Source of the DNA: Billgrantia zhangzhouensis | GTDB taxonomy: Bacteria; Pseudomonadota; Gammaproteobacteria; Pseudomonadales; Halomonadaceae | Length of the DNA stretch: 64,000 nt | Direction: 5' to 3' | Assembly (NCBI RefSeq): GCF_021404465.1 | Contig: NZ_JABFTT010000001.1 | Span: 1-64,000, forward strand | Shown here: piece by piece, positions 28,430-36,397 of the stretch | Position numbering within the stretch: position 1 is the stretch's first letter | How the letters are laid out: each line of letters begins with the position of its first letter | Made by a program: the position numbers and the translations under genes | The notes under the pieces: model-generated | The model's input: only the letters and a program-made list of their open reading frames with translations | The model's database searches: none | What the model was told of the DNA's origin: nothing

Positions 28430-29185
28430 TCAAGAGTGCGGCAAGTTGGCCTCGGTGAGCGCCTGTAGATAGCGGGCAGGACCACCGCGACGTTCCAGCA
28501 ACCGTAGGCCCGCCCACAGGCTCACCTGGTTCGCCGTCAGCACTATTCGGTCGGCCTCACACTGCATCGCCTCGACCAGCTCAAGGGTATTGATTGCCGT
28601 ATCGGGTACCAGCAGGGGGTTGCGCGAGGCCCCATGCTCGTTGGCGAAGTCGCGTACCGTCGTGACGATGTCGAGCCGGTTGGAGTCGGCCGCGTAGGGA
28701 CAGTTCAGCGCCCGCAGATTGTCCACCTTCACATCGCTGTCATGCAGGAACTGCACCAGCTGTTCGGTAACCTCCGGTGGGTAGGGACTCAGCAGGTCGA
28801 CCCGGCGCTGATCGAGCGCGGCCAGGGCATCGCGAAACGCCATGGCGGTACTGGTGACGGGCACACCGAGCCATTGCGAAAGCTCGCGGGACTGGGCAAT
28901 GGCCCACTCCAGCCCACCGATGAAGCTGCCGCTGGTGCAGGCCCAGACGACCGCCCGGGCCCCGACGTCCCTGACCAGTGACTCACCCACCGCAGCAAGG
29001 CGATCAGTGGCGCCAAGCGCCATCAGGGCGGTGTGTTCATGGTGGCCGTCGCTGAGGACCTTGCCAACGGCGATATTCGGCAACTCATCGGCGTCAGGTT
29101 TGCTCCGCTGGTCCAAACCGTACCATTCGTAATCGGGCGGCCCATCCTCGGGTAACAGGATACCCAGACACTGTGCATCTTTCAT
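28430..29185 (-). CDS. Asp/Glu racemase superfamily enzyme (maleate isomerase / arylmalonate decarboxylase-like), single active-site Cys
   Basis: 251 aa from the ATG at 29185, which has GAGAGG 5 nt upstream; an ATG at 29215 has no such site. The fold family is suggested by LGILLPEDGPPDYE at the N-terminus, WACTSGSFIGG with the first catalytic-type Cys near residue 81, and TAMAFRDALAALDQRRVDLLSPYP. In two-Cys racemases and maleate isomerases a second Cys lies in the C-terminal half; here the equivalent stretch reads VLTANQVSLW without Cys. It resembles EutA-type proteins in outline but no ectoine genes are nearby. Substrate unknown. It stands alone behind a palindromic site. Confidence 0.75.
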   Translation of the reverse strand: MKDAQCLGILLPEDGPPDYEWYGLDQRSKPDADELPNIAVGKVLSDGHHEHTALMALGATDRLAAVGESLVRDVGARAVVWACTSGSFIGGLEWAIAQSRELSQWLGVPVTSTAMAFRDALAALDQRRVDLLSPYPPEVTEQLVQFLHDSDVKVDNLRALNCPYAADSNRLDIVTTVRDFANEHGASRNPLLVPDTAINTLELVEAMQCEADRIVLTANQVSLWAGLRLLERRGGPARYLQALTEANLPHS

Positions 29186-29201
29186 CGATACCTCTCGGTC
29201 G

Positions 29202-29218
29202 ATCATGCCTGACATGAT
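29202..29218. promoter_or_regulatory. 17-bp palindrome upstream of the racemase-like gene
   Basis: ATCATG-CCTGA-CATGAT, perfect 6-nt arms, ending 17 nt before the chosen start codon of the minus-strand gene. The layout suits a dimeric regulator such as GntR or TetR. In the same intergenic region a 13-nt unit carrying GGACTTGCAT is repeated in tandem at 29268 and 29281. The remaining sequence to 29499 shows nothing more. Confidence 0.4.
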
Positions 29219-29499
29219 AGGAGCGACAGGGATACTATCCCCACTCCCGGCCGATCACTTGCGTACAGGACTTGCATTCGGGACTTGCATGCAGAAAAGG
29301 GGGGTGACACACGGCCGCGCGACACCTTACAACAAGATGCCAGATATGACGCCCCGGTTCACGCCCGTCCCGTATGATGGCTCGTTCAGGCACAGCAGAG
29401 CCTCGCTTCTCCCCTGCCGGTTCGACGCGGAAGCCATTGCTGTGCTAATGATTATGCTTCGAAGCGCGCTCGCGCATTCCATTTGCCAAGGAAGACCGC

Positions 29500-30399
29500 A
29501 TGCCAACTGCCGCCGCCTACCTGATCGTAGTGCTGGTGTGGGCCACCACGCCACTGGCCATCAAGTGGAGCGCCGAGGCGGGAGCGCCCGTGGGCAGCGT
29601 GCTGTTGCGCATGGCACTCGCCTTTCTGGCGGGGCTCGTGGTGCTGATGGCAATGCGCCGTGGCCTGCGCAGGGACAAGCATGCCATGAAGAGCTACGCA
29701 GCGGCGATTCCCGGGGTGTTTGGTGCCATGGCATTGAGCTATCACGCTTCGATGACGCTGCCCTCCGGCATGATGTCGGTGATATTCGGCATGGCACCGC
29801 TGATCTCGGGGCTGATCCTGCAACTGCTGCCCGGCGCCGTGAAGCTGCGCCGCTGGCACTGGTTCGGTTGTACGCTCGGCGTGCTGGGCCTGGCCGTGGT
29901 GTTCGCCGACAGCTTGGTACTGGGTAATGACCAGTTGCCGGCCCTGCTGATGATGCTGCTCGCCGTGACTCTGTTCAGCGCCAGTGGCATCGCCGTGCAG
30001 CGTGTGGCCGCTGGTCTCGGCCCACTGGAGCAGACCCTGGGTGCCCTGGCTTTGAGCCTGCCGTGCTTCCTCGTGCTGTGGCTGGCCAGCGGCGAGCCCT
30101 TGGCGGTACCGCTCAGCTCACGTGGCCTGTGGTCGGTCATCTACCTGGCGCTGTTCGGTTCGCTGCTGGGCTTCCTTTGTTACTTCCTGATTCTGTCACG
30201 CCTCGCGGCAGCTACCGTGGCATTGGTCACGCTGATCACACCGGTGCTGGCCCTGGGCCTGGGCATGACCTTCAATCAGGAACAGCCATCGTCCTCGATG
30301 CTGGCGGGAGCGGTCCTGATCCTGGTAGCGCTCGGCGCCTACCTGTTCGGCGACAGATTGACGCGGCTGAAGGCCAAGCGTGAGCAGGAACGATCCTGA
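29500..30399 (+). CDS. EamA/DMT-family transporter
   Basis: 299 aa, about ten hydrophobic segments in two EamA repeats. The first repeat begins AAYLIVVLVWATTPLAIKW with the family's WxxxP pattern; the second includes LLAVTLFSASGIAVQRVA and ends LAGAVLILVALGAYLFGDRL. Members export amino acids or other metabolites, and the substrate cannot be told from sequence. AAGGAAGACCGC precedes the ATG. It is followed by a D-amino-acid-deaminase remnant and a crotonase gene, neither clearly linked to it. Confidence 0.88.
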   Translation: MPTAAAYLIVVLVWATTPLAIKWSAEAGAPVGSVLLRMALAFLAGLVVLMAMRRGLRRDKHAMKSYAAAIPGVFGAMALSYHASMTLPSGMMSVIFGMAPLISGLILQLLPGAVKLRRWHWFGCTLGVLGLAVVFADSLVLGNDQLPALLMMLLAVTLFSASGIAVQRVAAGLGPLEQTLGALALSLPCFLVLWLASGEPLAVPLSSRGLWSVIYLALFGSLLGFLCYFLILSRLAAATVALVTLITPVLALGLGMTFNQEQPSSSMLAGAVLILVALGAYLFGDRLTRLKAKREQERS

Positions 30400-30450
30400 A
30401 GCCGAGTGTTCGACCCGTATGGCCCAGTAGCGCCTCTTCCCATACCTAAC

Positions 30451-30588
30451 CTAAAAGCAGGTCTGCATTACCTCTACCACCTCGAGCCGCTCATCGACAC
30501 GACAGAGCCGCCGCCACTTGTCGAAGGTCAGGCAGGGGTGGGAGACGCCAAAAGCCACGATGTCGCCCACTCGCACCCGCCCGTTCAT
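30451..30588 (-). pseudogene. C-terminal remnant of a D-serine deaminase/D-threonine aldolase-type gene
   Basis: A 45-codon minus-strand frame reads MNGRVRVGDIVAFGVSHPCL and continues TFDKWRRLC to a TAG stop. VGDIVAFGxSHPCxTFDKWR is the C-terminal zinc-site segment (His-x-Cys) of D-serine dehydratase-like PLP enzymes, which are normally near 400 aa. An in-frame TAG lies five codons upstream of the ATG and the N-terminal PLP barrel is missing, so this is a fragment left from a deleted gene. It fills the otherwise empty stretch between the EamA gene and the crotonase gene. Confidence 0.7.
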
Positions 30589-30708
30589 GCTTCGCTCTCG
30601 CTAGGCGGACTCCGGGCAGCGTGGCATACCGCCTTTGGTCGCAGGGGTGACGAATTGCGCGCGCGACAGGCTAGGCTGGTGGCGGGCACGTTTCTACAGG
30701 ATACGACA

Positions 30709-31500
30709 ATGAATATGACCGTCGACGAACGCCCGGTGATTCGTCGCGACCAGCGCGGCGTTGCCACTCTCACGTTGAACCGCCCCCGCCAGTTCAATGC
30801 ACTGTCGGAAGAAGTGCTCAAGGCACTGGGTGGCGAACTCTCGCGCCTGGCCAACGAGGACTCGGTGCGCTGCGTGGTGATCGCCGCCGAAGGGCGCGCC
30901 TTCTGCGCCGGGCATGATCTGAAGGAGATGCGTGCCAATCCCGACAAGGCCTATTACCAGGAGCTGTTCGCCCGCTGCGGCGAGGTCATGCAGCGCATCG
31001 TCCAGCTGCCGGTACCGGTAATCGCCCGAGTCCAGGGATTGGCCACCGCCGCTGGCTGCCAGTTGGTCGCCAGCTGCGACCTGGCGGTGGCAGCGCGTTC
31101 GGCCCGCTTCGCGGTGTCGGGCATCAACGTGGGGCTGTTCTGTTCAACCCCGGCGGTGGCGCTGTCGCGCAACATCGGCCGCAAACGCGCCATGGAAATG
31201 CTCTTCACCGGCCAGTTCATCGATGCCGATCAGGCACTCGACTGGGGGTTGGTCAATCGCGTAGCCGACGACGAGGCTCTGGACGAAGTGCTCGATGAGC
31301 TCACCGCTAGCCTCTGCGCCAAGAGCGCGGTGGCGCTGCGCACCGGCAAGACGCTATTCCAGCGCCAACTGCAACTGCCGCTGAACGAAGCCTATGCCCT
31401 GGCCGGCGAAACCATGGCCTGCAACATGATGGCCGAGGACGTGGCCGAAGGCATCGATGCCTTTATCGAGAAGCGGGAGCCACATTGGCGACATCGCTAG
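30709..31500 (+). CDS. ECHDC3-like crotonase-fold protein lacking both catalytic glutamates
   Basis: 263 aa from the ATG at 30709; the frame is open further upstream but that part crosses the deaminase remnant and is not crotonase-like. Crotonase features: ATLTLNRPRQFNALSEEV, the oxyanion-hole GRAFCAGHDLKEM, and the ATAAGCQLVASCDLAVAARS helix. In enoyl-CoA hydratases the two acid/base glutamates sit in GGCE and in the following strand; here they read AGCQ and VSGIN. Together with VGLFCSTPAVALSR this resembles the ECHDC3 subfamily, whose reaction is not settled. It is followed 140 bp later by an IclR regulator on the same strand. Confidence 0.88.
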   Translation: MNMTVDERPVIRRDQRGVATLTLNRPRQFNALSEEVLKALGGELSRLANEDSVRCVVIAAEGRAFCAGHDLKEMRANPDKAYYQELFARCGEVMQRIVQLPVPVIARVQGLATAAGCQLVASCDLAVAARSARFAVSGINVGLFCSTPAVALSRNIGRKRAMEMLFTGQFIDADQALDWGLVNRVADDEALDEVLDELTASLCAKSAVALRTGKTLFQRQLQLPLNEAYALAGETMACNMMAEDVAEGIDAFIEKREPHWRHR

Positions 31501-31640
31501 CCTCTCCACCCTGTGCAAGACCTGCCATGCGCGAGCAGAGTGGAAGGCATTTCCGCAATCGAGACAAGCCGGCGTCGAACGGGTATCCTGTTGCTGGCCT
31601 TCGCGAAAGGCCGTCAGGTCAAAGCAGAGGAATGACGCAG

Positions 31641-32492
31641 GTGAGTGAAGTCAAACGCAGAACGGCGGGGCGCCCGCCCGGCCCCGGCAAGAGCGCCAGC
31701 GGCCATAGTCAATCGCTGGTACGCGGGCTCAACCTGCTCGAGCGGCTGGCCGCCACACCGGGTGGCCTGGCGCTGTCCGAACTGGCCGAGATGGTCGATC
31801 TGGCACCCTCCACTACCCATCGCCTGCTGCAGGCGCTGCAGGGGCAGGGCTTCATCACTCAGGATGCGGAGCTTGGCGTGTGGAAGATCGACGTCAAGAC
31901 CTTCCGCATCGGCAACAGTTTTCTCGAGGCGCGCGACTTCGTCGCCACTAGCCGCCCCTTCCTGCGTCGCCTGACCGCCGAGACCGGCGAGACCGCCAAC
32001 CTGGGCATTCGCGACGGCGCCACTGCGGTATTCCTGGCCCAGAGCGAATCGTCGCAGATGATGCGCATGATCACCCGGCTCGGCTCGCGCGCACCGCTGC
32101 ACGCGTCGGGAGTGGGCAAGGCGCTGATGGCCTGGCTGCCCGACGACGAGTTCGAGCGAGTGCTGGCCGAGCGCGGCCTCACGCGGGTCACCCGCAATAC
32201 CTTGCACACTCCCGAGGCGCTACGTGCCAATCTGGCCGAGGTGCGGCGCCAGGGCTTTGCCTGCGACCGCGAGGAGCACGCCATCGGCCTGCACTGCGTC
32301 GCCGCCTGCCTGCACGACGAACACGGCACGCCGCTGGCGGCCATTTCGGTATCGGGCCCGGTAGCACGCATTCCCGAAGCGCGGCTGCCGGAGCTGGGCG
32401 CACTGGTGCGGGAGACTGCCGCCGAGATTACCGCCCGAATCGGCGGGCGCGTGCCCAGCCCTGCCAAGGCAGAGGCCACCGCAAGGGCTTGA
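31641..32492 (+). CDS. IclR-family transcriptional regulator
   Basis: 283 aa from a GTG at 31641 with AGAGGA nine nt upstream. An ATG at 31632 is in frame but abuts the same purine stretch. A basic, Pro/Gly-rich leader (RRTAGRPPGPGKS) precedes the winged helix LALSELAEMVDLAPSTTHRLLQAL at about residues 45-70, followed by the IclR effector domain (GVGKALMAWLPDDE, HAIGLHCVAACLHD). It probably controls the upstream crotonase gene or genes nearby. It converges with the marR gene with only 14 bp between stops. Confidence 0.92.
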   Translation: MSEVKRRTAGRPPGPGKSASGHSQSLVRGLNLLERLAATPGGLALSELAEMVDLAPSTTHRLLQALQGQGFITQDAELGVWKIDVKTFRIGNSFLEARDFVATSRPFLRRLTAETGETANLGIRDGATAVFLAQSESSQMMRMITRLGSRAPLHASGVGKALMAWLPDDEFERVLAERGLTRVTRNTLHTPEALRANLAEVRRQGFACDREEHAIGLHCVAACLHDEHGTPLAAISVSGPVARIPEARLPELGALVRETAAEITARIGGRVPSPAKAEATARA

Positions 32493-32506
32493 AGCGACCC
32501 GAAACG

Positions 32507-33019
32507 TTATTGCCCGATCCGCTCCAACTGACGCTCCAGCTTGCGCATCACGTTGAGCAGGTCGCGATACTCACCGGCGGTGAGGGTTGCGACCAGCTCC
32601 GCCTCCCAGGCCTGGGCCTCGGGAATCAGCTTGGCCAGTAGCGTCTGGCCGGCGGCGGTGAGGTGGAGATCCTGCTGGCGCTGATCCTCGGGAGCGGGCG
32701 TGCGGCTGATCAGCCCTCGCTCCTCCAGCGACTGGATCGCCCGCGAGACGCGGGCCTTGTCCATGTTGGTGTAGGCGCAGATCTTCTTCGCCGTCAGCTC
32801 GTCGCAGTGACTGAGCCAGGCCAGCACCCGCCACTGAGCGATATTCAACTGGTAGCGCTCTTCGTAGAGTTCGGCCAATGCCTGGCTGATACGATCGGCC
32901 AGGCTGTTGAGCCGATAGGGCAGGAACTGATTGAGATCCAGCTCCTGCTTGGTTGACGGTTCGACCAGACTTCCCTCGCCCTCCCTGGCGAGCCCCGCCC
33001 GGTTCTCTTCCATGTTCAT
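32507..33019 (-). CDS. MarR-family regulator, last gene of the TRAP operon
   Basis: 170 aa. The winged helix is clear: IAQWRVLAWLSHCDELTAKK, then recognition region MDKARVSRAIQSLEERGLIS and the wing PAPEDQRQQDLHLTAAG. MarR proteins often bind aromatic acids and repress degradation genes. The start lies 31 bp after dctM on the same strand with GAGGAG upstream, so it is likely co-transcribed with the TRAP genes. A 20-bp palindrome between dctP and the divergent catabolic operon is a natural candidate for its operator, which would give autoregulation as well. The target is inference. Confidence 0.9.
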   Translation of the reverse strand: MNMEENRAGLAREGEGSLVEPSTKQELDLNQFLPYRLNSLADRISQALAELYEERYQLNIAQWRVLAWLSHCDELTAKKICAYTNMDKARVSRAIQSLEERGLISRTPAPEDQRQQDLHLTAAGQTLLAKLIPEAQAWEAELVATLTAGEYRDLLNVMRKLERQLERIGQ

Positions 33020-33050
33020 CAGGAACTCCTCACCCTGCGCTTGGCAGCGA

Positions 33051-34346
33051 TTAATAGAGCAATTGCGGCAGGAACAGCACGATACCCGGGAACACCAGCA
33101 CCAGCAACGCGCGCGCCATTCCCGCCACCCAGAACGGCGTCACCCCACGGAAGATCGTCCCCGTGCTCACGTCCGGCAGCACCGCCCGCAGCACGAACAC
33201 GTTCATCCCCACCGGCGGCGTGATCAGACTGATCTCGATCACGATCACCACCAGAATGCCGAACCACACCAGGTCGAAGCCGAGCCCCGCCACCACCGGG
33301 AAGAACACCGGTACGGTGAGCAGCAGCATCGACATGCTCTCGAACACGCAGCCAAGCAGCACGTAGATGGCCAGTATCACCAGAATCACCAGGAACGGGG
33401 CGATGTCGAGTCCGTTGACGAACGCCAGCAGGTCGCTGGGCAGCCCGGCGCGGTTGATGAAGTTGGCAAATATCAGTGCGGTGAGCACCACGGCGAACAG
33501 CATGGCGGTGGTGCGCACGGTGTCCATCAGCACGTTCATCAGCACCTGGGGGGTCAGCGCCCGGCGCCACAGGGCGATGAGGAAGGCGCCCATGGCGCCG
33601 ATGCCTGCCGCCTCGGTGGGGGTGAACACGCCGAGGTAGATGCCGCCGATCACCAGCACGAACAGCGCCAGGGTGCTGCCGACGCTCTTGAGCGCCGTCA
33701 GGCGTTCGGGCCATGCTACTTTCTCGCCGGCGGGGCCGGCCGCGGGGTCGCGCCACAGCACCCACTTGACCGCCAGCAGGTAGAGGAGGATGCCCAGGAT
33801 GCCGGGAATGAAGCCGGCGGCGAACAGTTCGCGGATGCTGGTCTCGGTGAGGATGCCGTAGATCACCAGCATCACGCTGGGCGGGATGAGGATGCCGAGC
33901 GTGCCGCCGGCGGCGATGGAGGCCGAGGCGAGGGTGTCCTTGTAGCCGTACTTGCGCATCTGCGGCATGGCCACCCGGCCCATGGTGGCGGCGGTGGCCA
34001 GGCTCGAGCCACAGATGGCGCTGAAGCCGCCGCAGGCGACGATGGTGGCCATGGCCTGGCCGCCCTTGCGGTGGCCGAGAAAGCCGTTGGAGGCGCGGAA
34101 CAGGGCGTCCGACAGCCCGGCATGCGAGACCAGGTTGCCCATCAGGATGAACAGCGGGATCACCGACAGGCCGTAGTCCATGGCGGTGTCCACCACCCGC
34201 CGCGCGGCCATGGCCTCGGCGGCGTTCCAGTTGCCGGTGAGAAAGTAGAAGCCGGCGAAGCCGACGATGCCCATGGCAAACGCCAGCGGCACGCGCAGGA
34301 ATGCCAGCAGCAGCAGGGCGGCAAAGCCGTACAGCGCTTCAGTCAT
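33051..34346 (-). CDS. dctM: TRAP transporter large permease DctM
   Basis: 431 aa, about 12 hydrophobic segments, typical of the Na+-coupled TRAP large subunit. The start MTEALYGFAALLLLAFLRVPLAFAMG and the FSAICGSSLATAATMGRVAMPQM motif are characteristic, as is PPSVMLVIYGILTETSI. Its ATG overlaps the end of dctQ by 8 nt and is preceded by AGGAGG. With dctP and dctQ it forms a complete TRAP system. Location beside homogentisate-pathway genes suggests an aromatic or related carboxylate as substrate. Confidence 0.95.
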   Translation of the reverse strand: MTEALYGFAALLLLAFLRVPLAFAMGIVGFAGFYFLTGNWNAAEAMAARRVVDTAMDYGLSVIPLFILMGNLVSHAGLSDALFRASNGFLGHRKGGQAMATIVACGGFSAICGSSLATAATMGRVAMPQMRKYGYKDTLASASIAAGGTLGILIPPSVMLVIYGILTETSIRELFAAGFIPGILGILLYLLAVKWVLWRDPAAGPAGEKVAWPERLTALKSVGSTLALFVLVIGGIYLGVFTPTEAAGIGAMGAFLIALWRRALTPQVLMNVLMDTVRTTAMLFAVVLTALIFANFINRAGLPSDLLAFVNGLDIAPFLVILVILAIYVLLGCVFESMSMLLLTVPVFFPVVAGLGFDLVWFGILVVIVIEISLITPPVGMNVFVLRAVLPDVSTGTIFRGVTPFWVAGMARALLVLVFPGIVLFLPQLLY

Positions 34347-34893
34347 GGTGGCCTCCTGGCTGGGTCGGCGGGCTGAGCGGGCCGCCGCGCTCGAGTACGC
34401 CCACCCCTTCGAGCAGGTAGAACAGCGCGCGTAACAGGGTCAGCACGGCCGAGGCGGCGAGCATGATCGCCATCAGGTAGATGAGATAGCCGTTGGGAAT
34501 GCGCAGGAACTCGGTGACGTCGCCCCATTGCATGGCGCGCTCGCCCAGAGCCCACACCCGCCGCGCCATGACCCACAGCGCGCCGCTGACGATCAGGTTG
34601 ACCAGCACTTGGCGGATCCAGATCAGGCGCGTGGGAAACACGCTGTCGAGCAGGTCGACGCTGACGTGCTCCTCGCGCCAGCACACCACCGGCAGCGACA
34701 GGAACACCAGCGCGGCCAGCATCAATTGGGTCAGCTCGACGGTGCCCAGGATCGGCGAGTTGAAGAAGTAGCGTCCGGTCACGTCCGCCGTGGTCAGCAG
34801 CATCATGGCGAAGAGGGTGGCACCGGCCACCCCCTCCAGCGTCAGCTGCATGACACGGCCGACCCGCAGCCAGAACGTCGACGTGGTCGGCAT
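34339..34893 (-). CDS. dctQ: TRAP transporter small permease DctQ
   Basis: 184 aa with four membrane segments (LEGVAGATLFAMMLLTTADV first, with the family's TxxDVxxRY pattern in DVTGRYFF). The ATG at 34893 has GGAGG eight nt upstream; an in-frame ATG at 34914 has none. EELxVDLL-type REEHVSVDLLDS and WALGERAMQWGDVTEFLRIP are typical. It lies 27 bp after dctP and overlaps dctM. Confidence 0.93.
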   Translation of the reverse strand: MPTTSTFWLRVGRVMQLTLEGVAGATLFAMMLLTTADVTGRYFFNSPILGTVELTQLMLAALVFLSLPVVCWREEHVSVDLLDSVFPTRLIWIRQVLVNLIVSGALWVMARRVWALGERAMQWGDVTEFLRIPNGYLIYLMAIMLAASAVLTLLRALFYLLEGVGVLERGGPLSPPTQPGGHHD

Positions 34894-34920
34894 GGTCAAG
34901 CCTCCAGGGGTCACAGCGAA

Positions 34921-35976
34921 TTACGGTTGAACGACGCGATCGGCGATACCTTCGTCTTCGGCGGCCAGGGCGAGCTGCTCGCGGAAGTGCGCCAGTGCCG
35001 CTTCGGTATCGATTCCGCGCCCTTCTACAGCGGTATTCCACTCGGCAATCAGCTCATCGGTCACCTCGCGCAGATGCTCGATGTCTTCCTCCGAGGCCTC
35101 GGTGAAGGTATTGCCCTGCTCCTTGGCGAAAGCCACGCCGCGCTCGTCCATGGCGTCCATCATATAGCCGAACAGCCGCGAGAGGCCTTCGCCGGAAACG
35201 GCTTCGATCGCCTCACGATCCTCGGCGGAGACCTGGTCCCAGAACATCGGGTTCATGACGATGGCGAAGCTGCCACGATAGAAGCCGCCATCCACCGTCA
35301 GAGTATGCGGCAGTACCTCGGCCACACGGAAACTGCGCAGCCCTTCGAGCGTCAGCATGGCGCCCTGGATGACCCCCTGAGAAGCCCCTTCATAAACGCT
35401 GGTAGGCGGCATCGCCACACCGGAGACATTCATGGCACTGGCCAGATTGCTCATCACGCCACCACCGACCCGCATGCGCATGCCGGAGAGCTGGTCGAGG
35501 GAGTCCACCTGGTCGCGAGTGAAGATCTGGCCCGGACCATGCACGCCCATGGCCATCACGTCGACGCCATTATGCTCGTCGGCTGCCGCCAGGTACTCCT
35601 GGTAGGTGCGCCAGTATGCCGCCGAGGCCGCCTCGGAAGAGAAGGCCCCGAAGGTGGGGAATTCCGGCAGTTGGGTCAGCTCGAAGCGTCCCGACATGTG
35701 GCCATGGAAGATCCAACTAGCGTCGGCGATGCCATCGGCGACGATTTCCATCTGTGCCGCCGGTGGGCCCATGTCGTGGACCACTTCGACGGTCACGCGA
35801 CCTTCGGTCGCCTCCTCGATCCACGCCTTCCAGGTGGGCCAGACGATGGTGTTGATGCCGTGATTGGGGCCACCCCAGGTGCTGACGGTGATGGTAGTCT
35901 GCGCCAGCACCGGCGCGGCGAAGCTGAAACCGAGCGCCGCCACGGCGCCCATCATGAGGCGGTTGGTCATTTTCAT
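34921..35976 (-). CDS. dctP: TRAP transporter periplasmic substrate-binding protein DctP
   Basis: 351 aa from the ATG at 35976 with CAGGAG upstream; the open frame extends further but only over promoter sequence. A signal peptide ends at PVLAQ near residue 26. The DctP fold shows TITVSTWGGPNHGIN, VTVEVVHDMGPPAAQMEIV and the conserved Arg in MRMRVGGG that binds the substrate carboxylate. It is roughly 60% identical by eye to the solitary DctP at 50422-51489. First gene of dctP-dctQ-dctM-marR, divergent from the homogentisate operon. Confidence 0.95.
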   Translation of the reverse strand: MKMTNRLMMGAVAALGFSFAAPVLAQTTITVSTWGGPNHGINTIVWPTWKAWIEEATEGRVTVEVVHDMGPPAAQMEIVADGIADASWIFHGHMSGRFELTQLPEFPTFGAFSSEAASAAYWRTYQEYLAAADEHNGVDVMAMGVHGPGQIFTRDQVDSLDQLSGMRMRVGGGVMSNLASAMNVSGVAMPPTSVYEGASQGVIQGAMLTLEGLRSFRVAEVLPHTLTVDGGFYRGSFAIVMNPMFWDQVSAEDREAIEAVSGEGLSRLFGYMMDAMDERGVAFAKEQGNTFTEASEEDIEHLREVTDELIAEWNTAVEGRGIDTEAALAHFREQLALAAEDEGIADRVVQP

Positions 35977-36397
35977 TGTGAGCTCCTGGGTCGTCACGGG
36001 AGGCGTGCTTGCGCCACGCTGCGTATTCAATCGCTTGTCGTTGCGCCGTTGCGTTTTTATATCGCTGTATCGCTGGCTGGGCGCTTGTTCTATGCAGGAG
36101 GGTAAGGAGCGCATCACCCCAGCGTACTTTGCGCCTACACCTTGCCGCCAGATACTCTCCCCTGCAACTAATTTGAGACAGTCTAGCATTAGACTTAGGT
36201 CGCAAAACCATCGAAAATTCCTGATATAAAACAATTTTTCCTCAAGCCTTGGTGCATACCCTGTGCTTCTGGCCTGCGACTTGCTGGACATATAGTTTCA
36301 ATAGCAACTATGCTCGCTGCATTCAGCACATCGAACGCGGCCAACAGCGGCCCCCTTGACGTCGCCCACCGTGACGCTCGACGACACCGGAGGAACC
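35977..36397. promoter_or_regulatory. divergent promoter region between the TRAP and homogentisate operons
   Basis: About 420 bp without a gene. The central part (about 36170-36320) is AT-rich compared with its surroundings and contains the 20-bp palindrome described separately and a looser copy of its half-site (CAACTA near 36165). The sequence nearer dctP shows nothing specific. Promoters for both directions are expected here. Confidence 0.6.
36292..36311. promoter_or_regulatory. 20-bp palindrome, candidate MarR operator
   Basis: ATAGTTTCAATAGCAACTAT: the two 10-nt halves match at eight positions, with perfect outer arms ATAGTT / AACTAT. Size and shape suit MarR-family operators. It lies about 87 nt upstream of the MBL-fold gene and 316 nt upstream of dctP. 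The marR gene ends the neighbouring operon. Confidence 0.5.

Noticed and set aside
29205-29927. 240-aa plus-strand frame overlapping the EamA gene
   Set aside because: It runs in a different frame through the EamA gene and its first third is noncoding promoter sequence.
30406-30708. 101-residue N-terminal extension of the crotonase protein
   Set aside because: It translates across the deaminase remnant on the opposite strand and is not crotonase-like; the protein proper begins at 30709.
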